64,000 bases of DNA, from positions 1,736,001-1,800,000 of the forward strand of contig NZ_AP017313.1 in NCBI RefSeq assembly GCF_002355435.1, read 5' to 3'. Origin of the DNA: Mucilaginibacter gotjawali. GTDB taxonomy: Bacteria; Bacteroidota; Bacteroidia; Sphingobacteriales; Sphingobacteriaceae. The translations under genes were made by a program, and so were the position numbers. Of this stretch, positions 36,031 to 45,471 are shown piece after piece (position 1 is the first letter of the stretch; every line of letters starts with the position of its first letter). The notes beneath the pieces are model-generated. The model was not told the DNA's origin and searched no databases. It saw nothing but the letters and a program-made list of their open reading frames with translations.

Positions 36031-37767
36031 ATGCAAGAATTAGATCCTGCCGTACTAAATAAGGTAAATTCATGGCTGCAAGGTAGCTATGACGCTGATG
36101 TTAAACAACAAATCCAAAAAATGCTCGATGAAGGCGCGTATACAGAATTAACCGATTCATTTTACCGCGACCTGGAGTTTGGAACCGGCGGCCTGCGCGG
36201 TACGATGGGCCCTGGCAGTAACCGGATCAATAAGTATACCATTGGCGCGGCCACACAGGGCCTGGCCAATTTCCTTAAAAAAACATATCCCGGCGAAAAG
36301 ATCAAAGTGGCCATCGCACATGATAGCCGCAATAATGCAGATCTGTTTTCGCGTATCACTGCCGAAGTTTTCTCAGCAAATGATATTCATGTTTATTTCT
36401 TCAAGGCACTGCGCCCTACACCTGAACTTTCCTTCGCCGTCAGGCTGTTTGGCTGCAAAAGCGGTGTAATGTTAACTGCCTCACATAACCCCAAAGAATA
36501 TAACGGCTATAAGGCATACGGCGACGACGGCGGCCAGTTTGTTTTTCCGGCAGATAAAGCGGTAATGGACGAAGTTGCTAAGATCAGCAGCATTGACGAG
36601 ATTAAATTCACGCCCATTGAATCTAACATCGAAGAAATAGGGGAGGAAGTGGATCAGCTTTACCTGGATAAGATCACCGCCCTGTCGGTATCTCCTGAAG
36701 CAATTAAACGCCAAAAAGATCTGAAGATCGTTTACTCACCTATTCACGGTACCGGGATTACCCTGGTACCCCGGGCCCTGAAGCAATTCGGCTTTGAAAA
36801 TGTGATCCTGGTGGAAGAACAGATCACTCCTGACGGCAATTTTCCGACGGTGGTTTATCCTAACCCGGAAGAAAAAGAAGCATTAACCCTGGCGCTAAAA
36901 AAAGCGCAGGAAGTGGATGCCGACCTGGTGCTGGCCACCGACCCGGACGCCGACCGTGTAGGTATCGCGGTAAAGAATACCAATAACGAATTCATATTGC
37001 TGAACGGCAACCAAACCGGCGCCATGCTGATCAATTACCTGCTGACCGCCTGGCAGGAAAAAGGTAAACTAACCGGAAAAGAATATATTGTTAAAACGAT
37101 TGTTACCACCAACCTGATTGAGGCTATCGCTAAAGCTAAAAACGTTAAATACTATAACACCTTAACCGGCTTTAAATATATTGGCGAGCTGATGACCAAA
37201 TTTGAAGGCAAACAAACCTTTATAGGCGGCGGCGAAGAAAGCTACGGTTATTTAATAGGAGAGCTGGTGAGGGATAAGGATGCCGTAGTTTCCAGCGCCT
37301 TTATTGCCGAAATGACTGCTTATTATAAAGACAAAGGCAGCAGCTTGTTTGGAGCGCTGATTGATACTTATATCGAATACGGTTTTTATAAAGAGAAACT
37401 GATCTCGATCACCAAAAAAGGAAAGACCGGCGCCGAAGAGATCAAAGAAATGATGGAGAAATTCCGTACCAACCCGCCAAAAACATTGGGTGGTTCAGCC
37501 GTCATTACGTTAAAGGATTACGAAAAAGGCATTGAAACTGATTTGGCGGCAGGAACTACCAGTAAGCTGCAGCTACCGGTTTCTGACGTATTACAGTTTA
37601 TTACTGCCGATGGCAGCATCATTTCGGCGCGTCCTTCAGGAACGGAACCCAAAATCAAATTCTATTGCAGTGTGAACGGCAAACTGGCCAGCGCGGCAGC
37701 TTATGCTGAAACCGATAAACAACTGGATGCCAAGATAGACGGGATTATTAAAGACCTGGGGGTTTAA
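36031..37767 (+). CDS. Phosphoglucomutase/phosphomannomutase family protein
   Basis: A 578-residue alpha-D-phosphohexomutase. The phosphoserine loop TASHNPKEYNGYKAYGDDGG is present near residue 150, the metal loop ATDPDADRVGIAV near 310, the sugar loop GGGEESYGYLIG near 400 and the phosphate loop RPSGTEPKIKFY near 535. Length fits the group of PgcA-like 'phospho-sugar mutases'. It interconverts hexose 1- and 6-phosphates in the cytoplasm. Single gene; a 10-base-arm hairpin follows between it and the convergent kinase. Confidence 0.93.
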   Translation: MQELDPAVLNKVNSWLQGSYDADVKQQIQKMLDEGAYTELTDSFYRDLEFGTGGLRGTMGPGSNRINKYTIGAATQGLANFLKKTYPGEKIKVAIAHDSRNNADLFSRITAEVFSANDIHVYFFKALRPTPELSFAVRLFGCKSGVMLTASHNPKEYNGYKAYGDDGGQFVFPADKAVMDEVAKISSIDEIKFTPIESNIEEIGEEVDQLYLDKITALSVSPEAIKRQKDLKIVYSPIHGTGITLVPRALKQFGFENVILVEEQITPDGNFPTVVYPNPEEKEALTLALKKAQEVDADLVLATDPDADRVGIAVKNTNNEFILLNGNQTGAMLINYLLTAWQEKGKLTGKEYIVKTIVTTNLIEAIAKAKNVKYYNTLTGFKYIGELMTKFEGKQTFIGGGEESYGYLIGELVRDKDAVVSSAFIAEMTAYYKDKGSSLFGALIDTYIEYGFYKEKLISITKKGKTGAEEIKEMMEKFRTNPPKTLGGSAVITLKDYEKGIETDLAAGTTSKLQLPVSDVLQFITADGSIISARPSGTEPKIKFYCSVNGKLASAAAYAETDKQLDAKIDGIIKDLGV

Positions 37768-37786
37768 ACAGCTTTTGTTGAAAATT

Positions 37787-37819
37787 AACAAATCCCGGGC
37801 ATATTGTCAGGGATTTGTT
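37787..37819. terminator. Hairpin between convergent genes
   Basis: AACAAATCCC and GGGATTTGTT pair perfectly around a 13-base loop, midway between the mutase and the GAF kinase genes. No long T-run, but the symmetric A/T edges could serve both strands. Confidence 0.6.
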
Positions 37820-37847
37820 GTTTATGGGCAATAAATTTGGGCGCCTG

Positions 37848-39053
37848 TTATAACTTATTTAAACTGATATAAAAAGTAGTGCCCCTGCCCGGCTCAGATT
37901 TTAAAGTAATAGTGCCGTTAAGCGCCTTTACCAGCTCTTTAACCGTTGATAAGCCAATGCCCGAACCTTTTTTGTTATACCGGTCGCTAAGCTTTAAGGT
38001 GAAATTATTGTTGAATATCTTTTCGTGGTATTCCATGGCTACACCAATGCCGTTATCCTCGATTTCAAAAAGGTAGTTATTTTTATCTTCACTAAACCTG
38101 ATATTGATAACGCCTTGTTCCTTATCGTTATAGCGGATGGCATTTGTAAGTAAATTGATAAATATCTGGTCAATTGCGATGGATGAAATGTTCAGTTGCC
38201 GGTTTTCTGCAGGTACCTGTATCGTGAAATTGTCCGGAACGTTAATCATGCCAATCACTTTCCGCATCATTTCCGGCAGGTTTACTGTTTGTTTTTGGGT
38301 TAAAAGCAGCGAGGGCGATTTGGAATAAGCAATCATGTCATCCAGTAAAGCCATTAAGCATTTTGTTGAAGTAATGTTGAGGTCGATCAGCCTTTCGCAA
38401 CTTTTGTCATCTATTTTCTTCAGGCGCATTTGTAATGCCTGTGCCGTAAGTAAAATACTGGTCATTGGGTTTTTAATATCATGAGCAGCCATGGCGGCAA
38501 ATTTTTGGATAAACAGGTTCGAATCGATCAGCTCCTGGTGGATTTTTTCCAGCGCTATCACTTTTTTTCTCAATTCCAGTTTATCAACTATTTGTTTGGC
38601 AATTATTTTTAAAGCGGTAGTTTGGTCATTGGTCAGTTGTTTCTGATGCTGGTCTATCACGCAGAGTGATCCCAATGCAAACCCGTCTTCGTTTACTAAA
38701 GGTACTCCTGCATAAAAAGTCATTTGGGTATCACCGGTAACCAATGGGTTTTTCGCAAAACGTTCATCGTGGCGTGCATCCTCTACAATCAAAATATCAA
38801 GGTCAGACACAATAGTGGTTGCGCAAATAGAAAGTTCAATAGGCGTTTCTGTTTGTGTTATCCCCTTGCGTGATTTAAACCATTGTCTTTTATCATCAAT
38901 TAAACTTATAAAAGCAATGGGCGTTTGGCAAATGGCTGAGGCCAGTACCGTTAAATCGTCAAAGTCTTTTTCTTCGGCAGTGTCTAAAATATTGTATGAT
39001 TTAACTGCCGCTAGCCTGCCTTCTTCGTATGTAGTGGTTGAGGATGATAACAT
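37848..39053 (-). CDS. GAF-domain sensor histidine kinase
   Basis: A 401-residue kinase without membrane helices. Residues about 25-170 form a GAF domain (FISLIDDKRQWFKSRKG, FYAGVPLVNEDGFALGSLCV), of the type found in cytosolic sensors of small ligands. Then HisKA with AAHDIKNPMTSILL and HATPase with NLLTNAIRYND, EDNGIGV and GSGIGLSTVKELV. The nearest partner is the response regulator 145 bases upstream on the same strand. Confidence 0.9.
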   Translation of the reverse strand: MLSSSTTTYEEGRLAAVKSYNILDTAEEKDFDDLTVLASAICQTPIAFISLIDDKRQWFKSRKGITQTETPIELSICATTIVSDLDILIVEDARHDERFAKNPLVTGDTQMTFYAGVPLVNEDGFALGSLCVIDQHQKQLTNDQTTALKIIAKQIVDKLELRKKVIALEKIHQELIDSNLFIQKFAAMAAHDIKNPMTSILLTAQALQMRLKKIDDKSCERLIDLNITSTKCLMALLDDMIAYSKSPSLLLTQKQTVNLPEMMRKVIGMINVPDNFTIQVPAENRQLNISSIAIDQIFINLLTNAIRYNDKEQGVINIRFSEDKNNYLFEIEDNGIGVAMEYHEKIFNNNFTLKLSDRYNKKGSGIGLSTVKELVKALNGTITLKSEPGRGTTFYISLNKL

Positions 39054-39198
39054 TAAATTTGATTGAAAGAGCAGTAGTAGTGAGAAATTAAAGATAATGT
39101 TTAAATAAGCGTATTGATTTTATATTATTTATTAATAATGATTATTATTTGACAGATACTCATCTAAAAAAATAAATCAATTGTTGACTATCTTGTGT

Positions 39199-39570
39199 TT
39201 AAATCGCTTTGTCCAGCTGCTGTTTAATTTTTGTAAGTAAAACGTCCAGGTCAAATGGTTTAGCCAAAAAATCATTCGGGGCGCCTTGATGTGATAATGC
39301 TCTTTCAAGATCATAATGGCCTGAAATTAATATAACCGGAAGATCACGCATCCCGTCATGATTTTTTATAGTCCTGCAGATCGTCAGGCCGTCAAGGCCG
39401 GCCAGCATCACATCCATTAAAACCAGCCCGGGATTGAATTCATTGATCGATTCAATTACTTTTTCACCGCTTGACAGGGCTTTAACTTCATAGCCATTGT
39501 CCTCAAGCAGTATGGCAAGCGTTTCAAGTAAACTGGTATCGTCATCAAGAATCAATATTTTTTGGCACAT
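39199..39570 (-). CDS. Single-domain response regulator
   Basis: A 123-residue receiver domain with no output domain. LILDDDTSLLETLAILLEDNG carries the acidic pocket, LVLMDVMLAGLDGL the phosphorylated Asp, and NDFLAKPFDLDVLL the conserved Lys. It is upstream of the GAF kinase on the same strand and probably its partner or a phosphate sink. Confidence 0.9.
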   Translation of the reverse strand: MCQKILILDDDTSLLETLAILLEDNGYEVKALSSGEKVIESINEFNPGLVLMDVMLAGLDGLTICRTIKNHDGMRDLPVILISGHYDLERALSHQGAPNDFLAKPFDLDVLLTKIKQQLDKAI

Positions 39571-39796
39571 AATCAGACTATAGACTGGCAGAATAGCTTA
39601 ACGCGGTGCCAAATTCAAATATTCGGTAGGAATTGTGGTAAGGTACGTAATAATAGACCCTGCCCGTGCATATATGCTTTTATATATTTAAAAAAATGGA
39701 TAATGGAATGTTGGAAATTGCTTTTGCCGTATTTAATAAGTAATTATGTTTTTAAAATGTGGATTTTGTATCGCGCACCGAATAAAAATCAAACAA

Positions 39797-40747
39797 ATGC
39801 CAACGCCTAAAATAACCCGCCGTTCGGCCCTTCAATTAATAGGCGCCTCCGCAGGTGCAGCCGCAGCCGAAAAAGCAATACCCAGTCCCGTTAAGGCCGT
39901 ATTGCCTGTCACGCACTCTTATGTTTTATGTTTGAACATGGCCACCATCCGGGGCCATAAACTGGGTTTTGTAAAAGAACTGGAAACAGCCGCTGCAGCG
40001 GGATTTCGGTCGGTGGAGATCTGGGCCGATTCGCTGCAGGAGTATTTAATCCATGGCGGTACTATCGGCGAAGCCAAAAAAAGGCTGGATGATCTGGGCT
40101 TGAAAGTGGAGGACCTGATCAGTTTTAACAAGTGGGTGGCAGATGATGCTGCCACGCGTAAAGACGGGCTGGAACAGATGAAACGGGATATGGAACAAAT
40201 GGCCATCCTTGGCTGTAAACGCATCGCCGCTACAGGTATGGGAAGCTCCAATGCCCCGGTACCCGGCCTGGATGTGATTGCCCAACGTTACCGCACCGTT
40301 TTAGAAATGGGCGACCAAACCGGCGTAGTACCCCAGCTGGAAATGTGGGGCTTCCAAAAAAACATGAGCAATGTTGCCGAAGTAATATACATCGCGATGA
40401 AAAGCGGCCACCCGTCTGCACGGGTTTTGCTGGATATATTTCATTTATATAAAGGCGGTACTTCTATAAATACCTTGCCGCTGATGGACGCTAATGCCGC
40501 GGAGATCCTGCACATGAACGACTACCCGGCAACGCTGTCATCAGCTATAATTGAAGATAAAGACAGGATCTACCCAGGCGATGGCGTTGCGCCTATAGAA
40601 CAAATCCTGCAAATTCTTCTTAAAAACAGGAAAAAACCGTTGGTGCTCTCCACCGAAGTATTTAACGCAGCCTATTATACGCAAGACGCCTTAACCGTGG
40701 CAAAGACGGCGATGGAGAAGATGAAAAGGGTAGTTGATAATCGTTAA
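39797..40747 (+). CDS. Tat-exported sugar phosphate isomerase/epimerase-like TIM-barrel protein
   Basis: A 316-residue protein when started at the ATG at 39797, which gives a twin-arginine leader (ITRRSALQLIGASAGAAAA). An earlier ATG would put 17 unrelated residues ahead. The mature part fits the xylose-isomerase-like TIM barrel: ELETAAAAGFRSVEIWADS, GCKRIAATGMG, VVPQLEMWGF, VLLDIFHLYKGG and LSTEVFNAAYY. Substrate unknown; exported members are frequent in sugar-degrading Bacteroidota. Confidence 0.8.
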   Translation: MPTPKITRRSALQLIGASAGAAAAEKAIPSPVKAVLPVTHSYVLCLNMATIRGHKLGFVKELETAAAAGFRSVEIWADSLQEYLIHGGTIGEAKKRLDDLGLKVEDLISFNKWVADDAATRKDGLEQMKRDMEQMAILGCKRIAATGMGSSNAPVPGLDVIAQRYRTVLEMGDQTGVVPQLEMWGFQKNMSNVAEVIYIAMKSGHPSARVLLDIFHLYKGGTSINTLPLMDANAAEILHMNDYPATLSSAIIEDKDRIYPGDGVAPIEQILQILLKNRKKPLVLSTEVFNAAYYTQDALTVAKTAMEKMKRVVDNR

Positions 40748-40785
40748 TTAAAGCACTTCTCGGTAATATTTAATAATTTTAACTT

Positions 40786-41616
40786 ATGAAAAAATCAATT
40801 GTGCTGCTCTTCATTATTTTGCTATTTACTTCCTTTACCACCCACAAAGAACTTACCTGGATGGCTATCGGCGACTCAATTACCTATATGAACGGGAGGC
40901 CGGAGCTAAGTAAAAATCGTATTTCAAAGGGTTATATGGACGATGTTGTTGAGCAGTTACCCTATGTGCATTTTGTAAACAACGGGCACTCCGGCTGGAC
41001 GGCAAAAGCCATTGCCGATAACATCAATAACCTCAATTTGGTAAAATCTGACATCTATTCGGTATTCCTTGGAACAAACGACTGGTGGACCTGTTTACCC
41101 ATCGGTACTTTCAGCGACTATGAGAATAACACAGGCAACCAAACCGTTTATGGGGCATACCGAACTATCATTGATAAGATCCGCAGCCTGAACGCGGAGG
41201 CCGTAATTATATTGATAACTCCTTTACACCGGACGGATTATGTGGACCTGAATAACCCGTCTGTTTTCATACATGGGGATTATAATCCAAATAAAGATGG
41301 CTTATACCTGTCGCAATACGCCGACGCTATAAAAACTATAGCTAGTGCCGGGCATTTGCAAATAGCTAATCTTTATAATAAAAGTGGTATAACTACCAAA
41401 AACGCTGTTAATTTTCGCCGCCTGCGCAATCCCGCAACCAACACGTATAAAAATTATACCTATCCTGCTTATATTTCTATTCCATATAATCCCGCAACCG
41501 ACGATTATCCTTATCCACCCGAAGCGATGAACTGGGTTTATGACGGGCTCCACCCTTCAGACAAAGGTCACCAACGCATCGCCGATATGCTGGTTAAGAT
41601 CATGAAAAAATATTAG
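40786..41616 (+). CDS. Secreted SGNH/GDSL hydrolase
   Basis: A 276-residue protein with a signal peptide (KSIVLLFIILLFTSF). Block I AIGDSITYMNG contains the catalytic Ser, NNGHSGWTAKAI the Gly, FLGTNDWW the Asn, and YDGLHPSDKGHQRIA the Asp and His. SGNH enzymes remove acyl or acetyl groups from sugars or lipids in the periplasm. It is 38 bases after the Tat-exported epimerase-like gene and probably co-transcribed. Confidence 0.87.
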   Translation: MKKSIVLLFIILLFTSFTTHKELTWMAIGDSITYMNGRPELSKNRISKGYMDDVVEQLPYVHFVNNGHSGWTAKAIADNINNLNLVKSDIYSVFLGTNDWWTCLPIGTFSDYENNTGNQTVYGAYRTIIDKIRSLNAEAVIILITPLHRTDYVDLNNPSVFIHGDYNPNKDGLYLSQYADAIKTIASAGHLQIANLYNKSGITTKNAVNFRRLRNPATNTYKNYTYPAYISIPYNPATDDYPYPPEAMNWVYDGLHPSDKGHQRIADMLVKIMKKY

Positions 41617-41699
41617 CTTAACGCTGCAGGTCAACAGGCCTGGGTTAATGCCCGAATCGGAGGGGGGAATAATTATGGATGATCTGTCCCGCTTACCTG

Positions 41700-41734
41700 T
41701 TTTAAGTTATCAACTACCTGTTAATAACTTAAAA
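41700..41734. repeat. Inverted repeat, 11-base arms
   Basis: TTTTAAGTTAT and ATAACTTAAAA pair perfectly around a 13-base loop, 84 bases after the SGNH gene. It is all A/T apart from one G/C pair per arm, so it may be a weak terminator or a regulator site for the small gene that follows. Confidence 0.45.
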
Positions 41735-41790
41735 TATAAAGCATATATTAATAGCTCTATTTTTAAGAAATTAAACACCCTTGCGCCTGA

Positions 41791-41988
41791 ATGAAATCGT
41801 TGGAAGCTTTAAATTTGGAATTAAGTGAGCTTAATCTCGAGATCAGGAAATTGCTCCTGAACAAAAATAGCTTCCGTGAGGGACTTTCTGATAAGATAGC
41901 AGTTGTTACTACTATTTCCACACTTCGGGAACGAATTGTAACAATCCAGCGCGAAATAAGGCAAATTACCGACGGGGACAAATATTGA
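41791..41988 (+). CDS. Small coiled-coil protein of unknown function
   Basis: A 65-residue charged protein whose Leu/Ile spacing (LEALNLELSELNLEIRKLLL; TLRERIVTIQREIRQI) fits two short coiled-coil helices. No family is recognised. It is free-standing between the SGNH gene and the end of the efflux operon, and resembles in style another short coiled-coil gene near 56.4 kb. Confidence 0.5.
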   Translation: MKSLEALNLELSELNLEIRKLLLNKNSFREGLSDKIAVVTTISTLRERIVTIQREIRQITDGDKY

Positions 41989-42004
41989 GTTATTATTAAA
42001 TAAA

Positions 42005-45000
42005 TCAAACATCTGCTTGCCCCGTTGGCCCGTGACCCAATCTGGCCCTGTCTGCTTTATTTTCTGCATGTGCCTGCGCTATATCGTATTCCAGTTCCGG
42101 ATCAATATTTGATTCTTCCACTTTCCGGGCCTTTTCCATTAGTTCTTCGTGATGATCTACCAGCCATTTAAGTTGCTTTTTACCGTACGAGAAACGGGTG
42201 AATAGTACAAATAATACAGGAACAATAAATATTGAAATGGTAGATGAGGCGATCATACCACCCAAAACAGCAATACCAATAGTATTCCTTGACTCTGCGC
42301 CGGCGCCCGTAGCAAAAACCAGCGGCAATACACCAAAAATGAAGGACATGGACGTCATAATGATCGGCCTGAAACGCAACCGCACCGCTTCGATGGTCGA
42401 CTGTAGCAGCGGCTCCCCGCGGTCAACGCGCAACTTGGCGAATTCAACGATGAGGATAGCGTTTTTAGCCGATAGGCCAATTAATGTTAAAAGTCCGATC
42501 TGGGCGTAAACATTGTTGGTGATTTCCTTACCCGTTATCAAGGGGAAAATGGTGAGGAAGACGATGGCGCCAAAAGCACTTATAGGCACGGCCAGCAACA
42601 CTGAAAATGGTACCGACCAGCTTTCGTATAATGCTGCCAGGAAAAGGAAAACAAAAATGATGGAGAACAGGAAAATATAGATGGTGATATTTCCCGCCTT
42701 GATCTCTTCATAGCTAAGGCCCGAAAACTCATAGGTGTAACCGCGCGGCAAAGCTTTGGCCGCAATTGCCTTAAGGGCATCCAATGACTGGCCGCTGCTG
42801 TATCCCGGTGGAATAGATCCATCTACTTCGGCCGACCGGAATATGTTAAAGTGCGATATGGACGTTGCCGTCGCATCAGCCTTGTACGTTACCAAAGTGC
42901 TTAATGGCAGCATATGGCCGGCCTTATTCCGTACATAATACCTGTTTATATTGGTAATTAAAGCACGGTAGGCAGTATCGGCTTCAATAACGGCGTGGTA
43001 AGTACGGTTGTATAAAGTGAAGTTATTGACAAATAAACTGCCCATGAATGCCTGCATAGTGGAAAACACATCCGAAATGTTTACGCCAAGTTTTTCGCAT
43101 TTTTCGCGGTCAACGGTAACCGTAAAGCTTGGTGTGTGCGCCGTAAATGAAGAAAATGCAGTTGAAGTAGCAGGCGTTTTTTCGCAATGGCCACAAATTT
43201 TTGCACATTTTTTTCGAATGCATGGATGTCATCTGTTGAGTTTCCCTGTTCAATTTGCATGGCGAAACCTGCTGCAATCCCGATGCCCCTTATCGGTGGC
43301 GGCTGGATGGCTACTACGGTTGCATTTTTTATCCCTGCTTTTGCTACCCTCTTCCTGATATTATCCATTATACCCTGAACCTTTTTATCAGGAGTGGTCC
43401 TATCGTCCCAGGGGGTTAACATACAAAACATGGTGCCGCTGTTGTTACCGCCGCCGCCAAGTATATTAAATCCTGATGCGCCAACAAAATGCAGGACGCC
43501 CGGGGTTGAGCCGACGATCTTCATCAGCTTTTCCAGAACCTTAACGGATTGGGTAGTGGATGAGGCATCGGCCATTTGATAGGTAACAAACAAGCGTCCA
43601 CCATCCTCCGAAGGCACAAAGCCCGAAGGCTTGGCTTTGAAGAGCAGGAAGGTGCCTGCACAAATGCACACCAGCAGGATGACGATATACCTCGCATTTT
43701 TTATACTACGCTTAACGCCATTAGCGTATTTGCCGTTAATCCTGTCAAACATGCGGTTAAACCGCTCAAAGAAAATCCGGTCGAACCAGCCAAAAAACCT
43801 GTCGAGCCAGTTTGTGCTCTGTGCAGCGTGGTGCGATGGTTTTAGTAATAATGTACAAAGTGCCGGGGTTAACGACAGTGCAATAAATGCCGAAAAAATT
43901 ACAGATATAGCGATGGTAATAGCAAATTGCTGGTAAAGCCGGCCAACAATGCCGGGGATAAACCCAACCGGGACGAACACCGAAGCCAAAATAAGCGCGA
44001 TGGCGATTACCGGCGCCGATATTTCCTTCATGGCGTGGTAAGTTGCTTCTTTAGGCGACATGTGCTGTTCATCAATATAATGCTGTACGGCCTCTACCAC
44101 AATGATGGCATCGTCAACAACTATCCCGATCGCCAGCACGAACCCAAACATGGTAAGGGTATTAATCGTAAATCCTAAGGGGATGAAAAAACAAAAAGTA
44201 GACAAATGGATACCGGAATGGCCAATATGGGTATGATGGTGGCGCGCCAGCTTTGCAGGAAAAGAAACACAACTAAAGCAACCAATAACAGCGCCTTCAT
44301 TAGCGTACCGATCACCTCCTGCATCGACACCCGGATAATAGTAATCGATTCAAAGGGTACAACGTATTGAACGTCAGGAGGGAATGATTTTTTTAGTTCT
44401 GCGAGTTTTGCGTAAACATTATCAGCGGTTTGCAGGGCATTGCTTCCCGGCGATTGGAAGATCATTAACAGCGAACAACGGTGACCATCCACAAAGGTAC
44501 CACCCGAATACGTGAACTTGGCAAGTTCAACACGGCCAATGTCTTTCAAATAGATCATCTTATCTGTTCCGGGCACGTTTCTTACGATCAGCTTTTCATA
44601 CTGTTCGGGTTTACTGAGCATGCTGTTCACTATAATTCCGGTTTCAAAGGCCTGGTTCGGGTTCTGGGGCGGTGCACCTACCGAGCCGGCCGCAACGTAA
44701 ACGTTTTGGCCGCTGAGCGCTGCCGTTACATCCGATGGCATTAAATTATAGGAGGCCATTTTATCCGGATTAAGCCAGATCCGCATAGCAAACTGATCCG
44801 TACGCGCCTGCACATCTCCCACACCTGGCACCCTTAATATGGCATCCTGAACAAAAGTATTGGTATAGTTATCAAGGAAGGTAATATTATGTGTCTTTTT
44901 GGGGAGTAGATAGCTACGAGCATTAATTGGTCGGGGTTGCTGGCGCGCACGGTGGCACCCAGTTTACTTACTACGGATGGCAAAAGCGGTGCTGCAATCC

Positions 45001-45337
45001 CAACACGGTTTTGCACATTAAGTGCGGCAATTTGCGGATTGGTTCCAACATTAAAAGTTACCCGCAAGTTCATGCCTCCGCTATTGCTGCTGGAGCTTTG
45101 CATATATTCCATGCCTGGGGTACCGTTTACCTGCTCCTCGATAGGGATAGCAGTAGTTTGCTCAACTGTTTGTGCATCTGCGCCCGTATAACTGGCATTT
45201 ACGCTCACGCTTGGGGGAGAAATATTGGGATACTGGTCAACAGCAAGGTTAAAAATGCATATTACCCCGGATATCATCAAAACAAGGGAAATGACGATGG
45301 CGGTTACCGGCCGTTTTATAAAAGTATTGGCAATCAT
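42005..45337 (-). pseudogene. RND efflux permease (second copy), three frameshifts as assembled
   Basis: Pieces in three frames line up end to end with the intact permease encoded just upstream: N-terminus to SPK, then LRVPGVGDVQ to LAIPVSI, then TFCFFIPLGFTINTL to FVAIAKK, then DREKCEKLGVNISDVF to the end. The joins are at 44896-44900 (T5), 44204-44206 (A3) and 43177-43182 (T6); one added base at each restores an about 1110-residue HAE1/AcrB-type transporter, including the proton-relay DD in GIVVDDAIIVVEA. No part is missing, so sequencing error is likelier than decay. If real, the gene is dead. Last gene of the tolC operon. Confidence 0.85.
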
Positions 45338-45344
45338 TTTTTTA

Positions 45345-45471
45345 AGTCTAAAGTCCTGAGTCTAAAGTCCTGAGTCTGAAGTCTTGAGTCTAAAGTCAAA
45401 ATGTTAAGTGAGCAACTTTAATTATTCTACTCTACTCTTGACTCAAGACTTTCGACTTAAGACTCACGACT
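45345..45471. repeat. Fold-back period-7 repeat (AGTCNNN / NNNGACT) between the two RND genes
   Basis: Eight AGTCNNN units at exactly 7-base spacing (45345-45400), a 36-base middle, then five NNNGACT units (45437-45471) at exactly 7-base spacing on the inverted side. The N bases vary (TAA, CTG, TGA, TTG, AAA). The right arm covers the last codons and stop of the upstream RND gene. Confidence 0.8.

Noticed and set aside
42005..45337. Four separate short genes in the second RND region
   Set aside because: All pieces align in order with the neighbouring complete permease, so they are one broken gene.
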